A DNA stretch of 64,000 bases, from NCBI RefSeq assembly GCF_965638725.1, contig NC_134963.1:2983501-3047500 (forward strand), read 5' to 3'. Position 1 is the stretch's first letter, and every line of letters starts with the position of its first letter. The notes beneath the pieces are model-generated. The model searched no databases. It had not been told where the DNA came from and saw only the letters and a program-made list of their open reading frames with translations. A program made the position numbers and the translations under genes. This document shows positions 44,485-55,559 of the stretch, one piece after another. Source of the DNA: Aptenodytes patagonicus. Lineage: Eukaryota; Chordata; Aves; Sphenisciformes; Spheniscidae.

Positions 44485-47400
44485 CATTTCTTGTTGCTTA
44501 ATGCAACTCCATTAGCCACCACCTTGCTAGGAGCGCGTTAGCATCGTCACAGCCTTCCCTCACCATCAGGCTGAAGGCCAGGCCAAGCGCTCTCTCTTCT
44601 TCTCCCTGCTCCTATTTGTCCCTTTGCATAGCAAAAACATTTGTGACAGAAATTAGAGATACAATTTGCCCCTGATTGTTCATGAGAAATCAGCTGTGAC
44701 ACAGGGCTCGGCAGCCGGCCCATCAATTGCCGAGGATGGTGGGGTTTAATTTAGTTTTTTCCCCGGCCATGGAGACAGTGTCATTTATCCTCTAATGACA
44801 GCGGAGCCACTGCTACACCGATGTACGCAGCTCAGCTTTGCTCGGGCCCTCCTGGAGAAGGAGGTGGCAGCAAAAGGCTGGGGAAAGCAAAGGCACGGGG
44901 AGATCCAGCAAAGATCCTGCTGACCTCCTCTCTTCCTTAACCCAAAGGGACAGAAAAAGCACAAACACAAGTGGATACCCCAGAGCAAACGGGGAGCTCC
45001 CGAAAGAAAAGACAGAAGGGACGGGCAGATATCACAAGTCCTTCACCTGATCTACCTTGCAAGCATTGATGTTCCTGCATGTGATTTTTCATCTAGACCA
45101 TCATGTTTGTCATGCCTTACTCAGGTTCCCCATGATTTTATAGACCTCTGTGATACCGCTCTCATTCATCTCTTTTCCAGTGTGTGGGTTCTGGCTGGTT
45201 TCCTCTCTTCTTGTGAGCAAAGCCGATCCATAATATTGAACTTTCACATTCCACCTTTGCTGTAGCAGAAAATTTCATTAGGGAAAATGCAGCTGGACTT
45301 GGAGATGAGAAAGACCAGCAGGAATTGTCTGGCTAATTATCTGTGTGCCCCGTGAAAGCTTTTCAGATATTTTCTTGTCCTTAATTATGACAAAAACTAA
45401 ACTTATGAACTTCCATAAAAGAAAAACATGAAAACATTTTCCACTGAGATAACTTCAACATGTTCCCTTCTTAATGCCACTTTTTTTTTTTAAAATTAAA
45501 AAACCCTTTTTTTCTCCAACTTTCATTAGCTTAAAATGTTTAAATGAAATAGTGGTTCGAGCCGAATGCTAAAATTCTTTGAACATATTTCTTGCCTGAG
45601 TTGGCATGATAAGAACTTTTCCTTAAAAATGTGCTGCATTAAATAAATTGACCTAATCCCATGAGAAGATTCAGCTTCAGCAACTCCCTATTTTAAGAGG
45701 AAAAAAAATTGCTTCACTAAAAAATTCAGATTGAGCCCACGTCTGACCATCTTCCAGCTCCGAGACGAGCTGGGAACGAGCACGGCTTCACTACATAGCT
45801 CATGCCATGGCCTGGGGTATGTACCTCGGTCTGGGGCTCGCGGGATCCCAGCTCAGTTTTTGTGGGAATCACCTCGTTGTGTCTCTAGCCCCCAATTCCT
45901 AATCTATAAAATACTTTAATGGTATTTCCTGGTCTTCCATCTACTGGTCCTGTCTGCTCACACCGGGAACTCTTTGGGGCGGTCCATCCCCTGCTGTGCT
46001 TTACCCCAACCACGGGGGCTGCCGGGCCGGACCCAGCCGACGTGTTTCACTGCCATCACCAAAAGTGGACCCTTCTTCCCCAAAAGTGGACTTCTGCCCC
46101 GGTGCTGGGAGTTAGCAAAGATGGGGCTGGGGAAAGCTGGAGGGACCGAGCCAAGTCCATGATGAATCTTCTGATCCAGCTCCGCCACCGAGCAATGCAG
46201 AATGAAAGGCTTCCCGTTGTGCTCAGGGCCAGGAAAAAAAAGAAAGAGAAAAGAAAAAAAGGAAGAACTGCATGCCTGGCAAAAACGTCCAAAGACGTCC
46301 ATCCATCTGCACCGCCCCTCCACCGCGCCGGATAAACACAGCTTCCAGCAAGAGCCCTCAGGCTGCTCAGCGCTGAGCAGAAGCACATACATACCCCTTA
46401 AAAACCACAGCCGGGATGTTTATTGACAAAACACCATCCCTGCGTGGGGCTGGAGATCCCACCCTGCCCCACGTGGGACGGCGGGACTCATGCCGTGTCC
46501 CAGGCAGCAGGGAAATGCCATCGCAACGTGTTCACCTCTTGGGACCAAGGCACCAGGAAGGGAGGCTCCCTGGGTGCTGCCCATGCCCCGTCCCCTCTGG
46601 TCTCATGGGACCAGCCATCCACAGACAACACAACTCAAGAAATAAAGAAAAATTGGGGGTGGGAAGCTTTTCCCTCCCTTGTATCCCTACAACCTTTAAA
46701 CAGTTCGATCTTACCCCTCCCACCCCACTGCAGGTGGTACCCAATAAAAGATGTCTTAAAGGAAATGCTTCAAAGCAGAGTTTTCCTTTGAAAAGGGACT
46801 GTGTTAACGGTGACGCAGCAGCATCATTCCTCCACGGAGCTGCTCCGTGTGCGTGTTTGGAGACCGATTGCTCACTTCGTTGGCTAAAAATAAGCTGTAT
46901 TATTTTTTCTTGTCTGGGTTCCCATACTGCTGTGGCATAGCATAATGGGGAAAAGCCTGCTTCTTGCCTTAAAAAATGATAAGCAGAATCTAAAACTGGA
47001 GGATTTTTTTTGCACGTAATTTTTTTTCTTTTGGAGAAAGCACAAAGTTAGGAAAAATGCTAATTAAGTCCTCTTCTCCCCTGCAAACAAGCCCTGCTTC
47101 AATTTTGGGCTTTTTTTACTCCTTAAGCCATTTGAAGGGAATACCAGGGAGCGATGCTGCTGTGGCAGCAGCCAGGGTCTGGGGCTCTCCAGGGCCAAGT
47201 GATGGCCCAGAGCAAAACGCTGGCTCCAGCAGCAGTGAAGCCTCTGATATCACTTATGCAGAGCCAATTTTCAGATTAAAATGGCAATTTCATTTCTTTC
47301 ATCTATCCACTTCCTTTGTATCAATACCCTTTTGTCCTAGAACCTACTTACCTGCTTCATTTTAAAATAGATGTAGATATTGTCCCTCTTTTATGGAAGA

Positions 47401-48764
47401 TTTATGAGCTCTGTACGTTTGCTTTTACAAATATTAATATTATATAAGCTGATGGGCTTATTCAGCTGCCACAGACGAAAAAAAAGACACAGTCAGCAAG
47501 TATTCTTCCTGATGGTTTCTTTTTAAGGGTTGTAGGTTGGCATTTACAAGAAGACAAACTAGTTCAGGATAACAAGGAGAGGATAAACAGGATAAACGGC
47601 AAAACAGAAATCAGGATAAGCAGAAAAACTCTACCCAAGCCAGTTCCGTGCTTCTACCTGCTCTTGTATTATTATAATGACCGTATTTCTAAAGCTTAGC
47701 CCCCAAAAAACAGGGTCTTTTTCTTTTTTCTTGATGTTGCGTAAACATACAGGGAAAAACCAGCCTTAATCCTGCAGAGTTTGTAACACCCCCTTTGCTC
47801 AAGGATGTTGTTTTATCCGACACATCGCCAAGAGGAGAGAAGAGCAGAGAACTACCCCCAGTCCCTGGCTCCTCTGCAGGCTCCCAGACCGGCTCCATCG
47901 CCATCTCATCAATGCTGGAGGAGGAAACTGGGTTTAAATTCATGCCCTTGTTGACAGGGGTGCAAACAGCACCCACAACACTCTGCCTAAGGGCTGTCGG
48001 CTGTGACACCCGCGGGCACCTCTCCCTGCTCCGTGCCACGGCCACCGGCGTCGCTCCAGACACCTCTTTGCAGCGAGGAGCCACGCTCTCAGTGACTTGC
48101 AACACACCTCCGGAGACTCTTTGGATGTGCAACATGCACGGAGAGGATGCCGGTATAACCCAATTTCCAAATTTTCAGGGCCATCCAAGGCTGGAGCAGA
48201 AGCATGTTTTTTCACTCAAAAGATCCCTTTCATTAATATTCCTTGAAAAGCTTTAGCAAACTGCACCTTCGCTCATTAATCAAGCTACCAGTTGCTTTTA
48301 TTCGTTTAAACAGGCTACTGTCACGGCTGAGAGCCTAAACCCTCACCCTGACCTGAACCCGGCCCTTGGCTTTCCGGCGGGGGCAGCCCCGGTGAGGTCC
48401 CTCCCTGCCGTCCCCAGCGGCCCCGGCTGCAGCAGGAGCACAGAACACCCCAGCTCATCTCCACCGCTCATCTCCTGCCGTCCACACCAGATAACCACAG
48501 AGAAACGGGCTTTGTTTTTGTAGGGTCACCCAGGGGGGAGAGGAATTTGAAAGCTCCCTTTCCTGCAGGTCCTTTTATACCCTGGGTGCAGTCGTGCTTC
48601 ACACATGCAGGGGAAGAAAATCCAAACACACTATTCAACAAAATTAATGACCCAGATTACTAAAATAAAGCTACAACTCAAACATCCGGAACTAATTTCC
48701 AAATTACACTTCGCTTTATCTCTACAGCTCCCACTAAATAGGGTGGAAGCTCTTAAAATCACAC

Positions 48765-48787
48765 AAAAAAAAAAAAAAAAAAAAAAA
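48765..48787. repeat. Poly-A tract (23 A)
   Basis: A homopolymer run following ACAC, with no recognised transposon attached. Confidence 0.9.
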
Positions 48788-49064
48788 TCACTGCCACTAC
48801 AAGCTAGATTAAAGGGAAATTGCTTTTGGCTGTTTGAGTTTTTCTTCCAAGTTTTCGAAGGTTTAGAGTATTCAAATTTTTACAGTAATTTTCCTGAGAT
48901 CAAACGACCCCAGGAACAACGCCCATTAATTAGAGCAACACATATGGTGCCGCAATACTCCGAGGAGCACGCTCCTGCAATGTAACGGCCTCCGGGCCAC
49001 ACAAAGCCAATAACTTCCTTCCAAAGGTTGCCACGCACCTCTCTAATGAGCTATCGCACGCAGG

Positions 49065-49078
49065 TAATCAGCTGATTA
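49065..49078. promoter_or_regulatory. Palindromic homeodomain/E-box composite site
   Basis: TAATCAGCTGATTA is a perfect 14-bp palindrome: a CAGCTG E-box flanked by inverted TAATC sites (OTX/PITX/CRX-type). It lies in a stretch rich in TAAT motifs (48990-49300). Confidence 0.4.
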
Positions 49079-50188
49079 ATTCATTAGGAGAAAAAACTGC
49101 AGTTTGGATTAGAACCAGGATTTTGGTTGCCGCCGCCGCTGCTGAACCGTGGGACCGGTTTCATTAGCTCACGCCGGAGGAGTCGCTTGAATCCAAACAG
49201 CTATTTAATTCGAGCGAGCGCTGTGCGCAGAATCCAGGGTAGAAGTTAATGCAGCTGCTAATGATTTCCTCTCCCTCCCCCTTGCTTTAAATGTTCGATT
49301 AGGTTAACAACAGCGGCGTTGCGAAAGGCTACAACCTACAAGTCGTGAAGACAGCAGGTCCCTTGGCAAGGGACAGATCACACCACTGGATGACATTGGA
49401 CCTGGGACATCCAGGTCATTAAAGATCCAGCGGAGAGAGCACCTCCGCTCCGGCGCGGCTTGCTTCCCAGCCAGCAACTGGATGCCAGCTTGGCTGCCTG
49501 CAGGTCTTGTCAGACGTGATCGGGTCTTGCCTGTAGCCTCAAACGCTCGTTTGCAGGGCTCTGCCCGCGTTACTGCTCTCCTGGGTGTTGGGGGGTGACA
49601 TCCTCCACTGGGCAAGGTGGGCACGGAAGAAGGCTGTCGTGATTTGGAAGCAAATTTCATCCAGTCTGCGGTAGATGTTACGCAAGGTGTAAGCATCTCT
49701 TTGGTTGGATGGATACCGAGAGCCTTCCCATAAACACAGAGTTAATCAAGAGATGTAGAAGCAGAAGGAAATTCTCTGCAGACCACAGAAACAGCCTTTT
49801 CAACCTCTTTGAACTGAAGATCAAAGAACCAATTCCTACCCATAGAAGGCAGGCAGAACAGCGCAGTGCAGAACAATGTTTACTACAGCTGGTTTAGGTT
49901 TCTTTTCAGAGTAAAAAAAGGTGACAAAACATATAAACAAGGTACAGTTTATTCTGTATTTCCAGCAAAAATGTGTATTTTTCTTGGTGGAGATTTAATA
50001 TACCAGGGATTTAGGGAGGCCTTCAATCACTGGCATTTTTTCAGCACATCCTGAAAATTTCCACTCGAAAGCAACGAACGACGCAAAAAATTTGTGTGTA
50101 ATTGAAACTCGACATGACTACCAAAAAGGAGTTTCAACGGGAATAGTTTTTTGTTTTTAAATCAGCCCTAGGTTTTTTTTTTCCCTAG

Positions 50189-50409
50189 CATGAGGAAAAC
50201 TTTCTTTACTGAAAGAGTGGTGAAACATTGGAACAGGCTGCCCAGGGAAGTGGTTGAGTCCCCATCCCTGGAGGTATTTAAAAGATGTGTAGATGAGGCG
50301 CTTAGGGACATGGTTTAGTGGGCATGGTGGTGTTGGGTCGACGGTTGGACTCGATGATCTTAGAGGTCTTTTCCAACCTTAATAATTCTATGATTCTATG
50401 ATTCTATAA
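50189..50409 (+). mobile_element. CR1 LINE, short 3' end
   Basis: About 220 bp nearly identical to the 3' end of the CR1 at 20688-21167 (GAACAGGCTGCCCAGGGAAG, GACTCGATGATCTTAGAGGT). It ends in the CR1 tail repeat ATTCTATG (three to four units, 50385-50409). It has no coding capacity left. A T-rich run sits directly before it. Confidence 0.95.
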
Positions 50410-50770
50410 TGCTGCCTGTTGCGGTGAAGCATCCTTTTTCATCAATGAGTTATTTAAGAAGGAGAAGAAGAAAGTCCTGGCGTGTAATAGTCTGTTGAAC
50501 TGTGATGGGAAGTTAGGTAAATGACCGAATTAGCATTCTTTTATCTTGCTGCAAAAATAGCTCTAAACCATGTAACTCGTTGCTTAGCATGGTTTATGAA
50601 AGAAACCCTGCTCCTTTTGCGTGGGTGTGGTTGGAGGCTGTTTGCGGTGGGCGCAGGAGGCTCTTCCCTGGCAGCACCGTGTCTCGGTGCCAGATGCCAC
50701 CGGCCAGATCCTGTGCTGAACAGCAAACTTGGGACTCCGGCTCTCCCTGAATACCCCCAGCCCTGCTCAC

Positions 50771-50854
50771 TACAAAGGAAAGTGCCAGCGCTTGCATTAA
50801 AAGTAAAAGTGCGACGAGTTCTAGTCCTCTGGTGGGCCCAGAGGCCAATAACAT
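50771..50854 (-). other. Weak candidate for MMP17 first coding exon (signal peptide-like)
   Basis: ATG at 50854 opens 28 codons that end exactly in phase 0 at a good donor (GTA/GTGAGC, 50770-50765), the phase exon 2 needs. The peptide has a short polar start with one Arg, then a hydrophobic core (LELVALLLLMQALALSF), as a signal peptide would. Against it: no CpG-rich promoter context, no recognised similarity to mammalian MMP17 exon 1, and it is shorter than the roughly 56-codon mammalian first exon. It may be chance. Confidence 0.15.
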
Positions 50855-53521
50855 CACCGGGGGGATTTAAACAACCCCAATACTCTGTTCCATTGAGAAG
50901 CAAAATAAGTAATTACCATTGCAACGTATGGCACATAAATACCAGCAGCAGAGTTTGGATGTGCTTTAAAATCCACTTTAGAGCATCTGTGCTGCTGGTA
51001 CCCGGGCTGTGCCCAGCTTTGTCTGCGTGATGGAGCGTGGTGGCTGTTGGGTTAATTCACGGGCTCGCTCCTGCTCCATTTACGCAGCACGAACCAGAGT
51101 ATGGCCTTGACCCATGAGTCCAGGTAGGACGGACAGTGGCCAAGTAGGGTGGAGGAAAAAGCCCAACTCCAGTGTGAGAGATGGAGCAACTGGAGACCAC
51201 GAGACCTGCCACCCACTGCCCTTGAAGCAGCTGCACTTGATGATCTGCAGTGTTCAAAGTTCACACAAAACCCCAGGCAGGCGTTTCTCCTGGATGCCGG
51301 CTCCCCTCTGTGCTGGAGCCCGGCGGGCACCCAGAGCCAGGGAGCACGTCCCCCGGCACACCTCCTCCCCACCAGCATCACCCGCTGGTGTGCTCTGAGC
51401 ACGCCCGCAGGTACGACTGGATCAAATCTAACCTCAGATCTGGTGTGACAGGGTTAAACTAAATGTCACCAGGTACAGTTCTTACAGCATTTGTAAGCCC
51501 AGGAGAACTCTCCTCCCCGTGTACCCGGCCGCCGTCCACACGTATCTAGGGAAGAGGTTTCCCTGCTCAACACAGCGCAATAAATCACGGTGAGAGGTTG
51601 CCTCACCCCTGAAATCACATCCTCTCTGTATGAAGGAAAATCAAAGCCAAGACTGCGAATTCAGGGTTTTCTGGGCACAGGACACGGGAATGTCCGTGGT
51701 TTCCTGGATGATTTTGCACAAGACTCGGTGGTGTCCAAAGCAGCCGGGGGGCTGCTGTGAGCAGAGCCAGCTGGACAGTGCTCCTCAGGAAACATCTGCT
51801 GGAGATGGACGGAGGGAACAGAGAGTGCCTCAACCCTCCCCTCCCCACATTCCTCCACCTTGTCTCATCCACACAGCAGGAGGGTGGGCAGGGAGGGCAG
51901 CTGCTGTCCCTTGCCCAAGGGGAATCCCACATCAGGAGCCTCCCTGAGCCCTCTCCGCCATGGGAGCTGGGACACTCAGGGCTCTGCAAGACAGGCTCTC
52001 CGGGGGTTTGGTTCACCTCAGCATGCAGATGTTTGGACATTTAATTAAAATCGCCAAGTCTCCCAAGTATCCGATGTGAGGCTGTTGACATCACCCGAGC
52101 AGACTGCAGAGAACTTCCAAACACTCCCGTCCTCCAGCTGGATTGGTACCAAGATGAGCAAGAAAATGATGAATTCTTTTAAAAGACGTACAAATTGCTC
52201 TTTACCAAAGAGAATACACAGCAAGGCTCTCCTAGGGGGTGACTTTAGAGGTCCTGGTTTTGCTTAACGAGCCTGTCCATCTCATTGGACCCAAACGGCA
52301 CATGTGCTTATGGTACGCAGGGAAAATCAGCGACGCATTGAGAACACAATGGCGTTAATCTATAGTCTCTCCCAACTGTCTTAGCACCCACCGAGATGAG
52401 CTCCTACTCTTTTGGTTTCAGTCATTAAACAAACCACGTCTGGCAGCTGAACAGACTGCTATACATCAAAACAAATCTCTCGCTAACTCCATCTATTGGA
52501 TCTTTTCTTAGGACAGCGTCTTCTCCAGGATGGACTCCAGACCTGACTTTCTCTCTGCAGCATGACCGGTAACACCGGAGTTTGCCTTGGCCCGTCCACG
52601 CCCTCACTCACAGCTCTCAGCCTCCATCCCAGGCTTCAGAGTTCAACCTCCAGCACGGCTTAACTGTTTCCCCATTTACAGCAGCCAACAACATTTTACC
52701 TTGATAAGTCAGCTCAGCTGCACGTATCTCCTCCGCTCATTAGCTCGGAGACCAGTGGTTTCCTTCCTCCCCCTTGTAGCATCACGCTTCCCCCCAGCTA
52801 GGTAGGCTTGGTTCTCAAGATGACCTCAGATAACACAGACTGCCTGTTTAAATATGCTCACAGCATGGCCCAATATCCCTTTCAAGAGACTGCAGAAATT
52901 CTCTAGTCCTCCGCAAACCGGGAATTCAAACGCTGCTATCACTGTGCTCTGGGCTAGGACTGGTCCGTGGGCTGCTAACAACAGCCGCAGTCCCTGTATT
53001 TACCTCAGCAGCTTTTAGATCAGGTCTTAGCTGCATCTTCCCATTTAGCTTTTAGCAATGGAAATATTGTGATGTTAAGAAATCCATAAATCAGAAGCTG
53101 TGCTGGGGTGTGAAATAGAGCATCCATTCGGGAGAGAATTAAGCCCCACTGATGTCTCCTGTCCCTGGATCTGTGTGACTACAGGAACAGCACAGTTACT
53201 ACCTGGTTGGCTTTGCTGCTTCCCCCCAATATCTTCAAAACAGCGGTATTACAATGAGCTTTTCTTGTTGACAGGCTCTTTCTATTAGCTGTATGAGTGT
53301 CTTGAACAATTATTGATGCTGTGGGCAACTGGTGAAAAGAGAAAAAAAAAAAAAGGAGCTTTCTGTTCACGAGCAAGGCTGTTAAATCAAAGGAAGCAAT
53401 AATATTGCAGGTCTCAGGTGACCAGCCCTCAGGTGCAAACACCAGGAACTTTGCAGAAGTACTTCAGGAGCACCCCACAGGCTGCACGAAATGGAAGAAA
53501 TTACCCACTGAACAGCGGCAG

Positions 53522-53524
<3 letters not shown>

Positions 53525-53561
<37 letters not shown>
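53525..53561. repeat. Poly-A tract (37 A)
   Basis: An uninterrupted run of 37 A, the longest homopolymer seen in the window. The preceding 150 bp do not match a SINE or processed gene that I recognise. Confidence 0.9.
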
Positions 53562-53565
<4 letters not shown>

Positions 53566-54349
53566 TCTGCATCACCACAAAGTATTGGACAATTTGCAAA
53601 ACATGACAAAAATTCTTTAATTATTAAAACAAACTAACTAAAATGAATAATTTAACCTGCTCTGCCTAGTCCAGGGCATTTTCCTGTGGCTACCAGGATG
53701 ACTCTGCTTTCAGTGAGAACTGGTATTAATCATGACCACGCCAACCCCTCCACTCACCAAGGACCCCTGCATCCCTCCGGCAGTGAGCTGACATCCCCTC
53801 CTGCAAACCACCCCTGCCGCTCCGGGTCCCCCAACCACTGCTCGCGCCTGCGGCTCTGCCACATCGAAGGACAGGCTGAGAGCAGAGCTTCTGCAATGTT
53901 TTACCCAACAGAAACGCGGGTACAGGCTACGGTTTGTGTATGTACTACCAGTTTTCTTTGCCCTTGCTCACCCCCTCCCAGCTGCTTCCAGGCTTTGCCC
54001 TGGGCCGGTCGTGCACAGCTTCATCCCAGGCAAGTGCAAGCTGATGGGGTATTTTTGCCTCCTTGCTAGGAGGCAGGTTGCTGTTTGTAACACAGCTCTT
54101 CCCTGCTGCTGGCAGGTGAATTGCCTTTCCTGCCCCGCCAGGACTGCAGCTCCACAGGGCAGATACTCAGCACCCTCTCCAGAGCCCGCACGCTGCCAGG
54201 GCTGTGTAAGACATCAGGAGCTGGCAGTCGGCACGCAACTGCTCTCACTCACGTGGCACGACACAGGGGAAAACCCGCACATCCAGGAGACACGTCTCTT
54301 TTACTCCATGGCTGCTATCAGGCGCATTTTCATAGCGCAGGAACCTCAC

Positions 54350-54440
54350 ACAGGTCCTGTTTTACCAATGGGGAAACTGAGGCAGGGGCAGCAAAGGGAG
54401 GTGAGCGCCGGGTCACCGGCAGCAGCACATAACCGTGCTT
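54350..54440 (+). repeat. MIR-like SINE fragment
   Basis: TTTTACCAATGGGGAAACTG then AGGCAGGGGCAGCAAAGGGA and GGGTCACC resembles the MIR core (acaaatgaggaaactgaggcacag..., ggtcac). Confidence 0.45.
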
Positions 54441-55000
54441 TGCAGTCAGTGGCGCGAGGGGCTTTTGGCTGCTGTTCCCACACTACCCGTCCCTGTGACA
54501 CGGGCACCCCGCGGATGGAAGGATGAGAGGACTGTCGTCTAGGTCCTACCCAGGTAGTTCAGAGAAAAACAAGATCCAAACCCCACATCTCACCTGCAGT
54601 AATGGGAACTTCTGTCTCCCTAGCACTCACCACGGGGCGGCTTTGGAAACATCCCCAGAAGGTCCCACCAGCTTTGGAGTATTTCACAACAAGGGGTTGG
54701 CCAGTTGGATCCAAACCAAACCAAGTCTGGAAGTGTCCCTGGCTGAAATGTTACCAACAATTTGCCCATTTGGAAAATCTTCCATCTTGCCCAAATCTTC
54801 CGGTTTTCTAGACCCTGCTGTGCTTACGGCAGCTCAGGACCTTGTACCAGAGGGAGAGGGAAGCCATGTGCCAGCTGTGGGCTGCACAGTGACCTGGCAG
54901 GCTGCGGCGAGGGCGCTTCATTAAGCACAGGCATTTTGTGTGCTCAGGATCAGCTCCAGGCTCCTGCAAGTGGGGTTGAAGTCAGGGGGCTTCAGGGAAG

Positions 55001-55559
55001 TGTCCTGGTTTCGGCTGGGATAGAGTTAATTTCCTTCCTAAAGTTTTGGCTTTAGCATTTACCAAAACACATTTACAGTGCTGTGTTTTGGATTTAGCAT
55101 GAGAATAATGTTGATAAGACACCCATGTTTTAGTTGTTGCTAAGCAGTGCTTATATTAAGTCAAGGACTTTCCAGCTTCCCGTGCTCTGCCAGCGAGGAG
55201 GTGCACAAGAAGCTGGGAGGGGGCACAGCCAGGACAGCTGACCCCAACTGGCCAAAGGGACATTCCACACCATGGGACGTCATGCTCAGTACAGAAACTG
55301 GGGAAAGCTGGCCGGGGGGGCCGCTGCTCGGGGACTGGCTGGGCATCGGTCGGCGGGTGGTGAGCAATTGCATTGGGCATCACTTGCTTTGTCTGTTCTT
55401 TTATTATTATTTCAATTATTACACTGTCTTTATCTCAGCCCACGAGTTCTCTCACTTCTACCCTTCCGATTCTCTCCCCCATCCCACCGGGGTAGGGCGG
55501 GGGGGAGGAAGCAAGCGGCTGGGTGGTGCTCAGTTGCCGGCTGGGGTTAAACCACAACA
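55001..55559 (+). mobile_element. Solo LTR of an endogenous retrovirus, with 5-bp target-site duplication
   Basis: It starts TGTCCTGGTTTCGGCTGGGA and ends TTAAACCACAACA, 559 bp, flanked by GGAAG (54996-55000 and 55560-55564). It is the same family as 7320-7859 but in the opposite orientation. It carries an extra block of about 30 bp near 55040-55070 and another of about 13 bp near 55235, which suggests a different subfamily. No internal retroviral sequence remains. Confidence 0.92.

Noticed and set aside
48345..48472. GC-rich minus-strand ATG with a Leu-rich start, considered as MMP17 exon 1
   Set aside because: The available donors (GTCAGG, GTGAGG) leave phase 1 or 2, while exon 2 needs phase 0; it also lacks a proper hydrophobic core.
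49304..49696. Minus-strand frame beginning with a DWMKFASK stretch resembling the DWLTKFGYL of MMP17 exon 2
   Set aside because: The similarity covers only a few residues and does not continue into the prodomain pattern; the true exon 2 is at 42121-41989.
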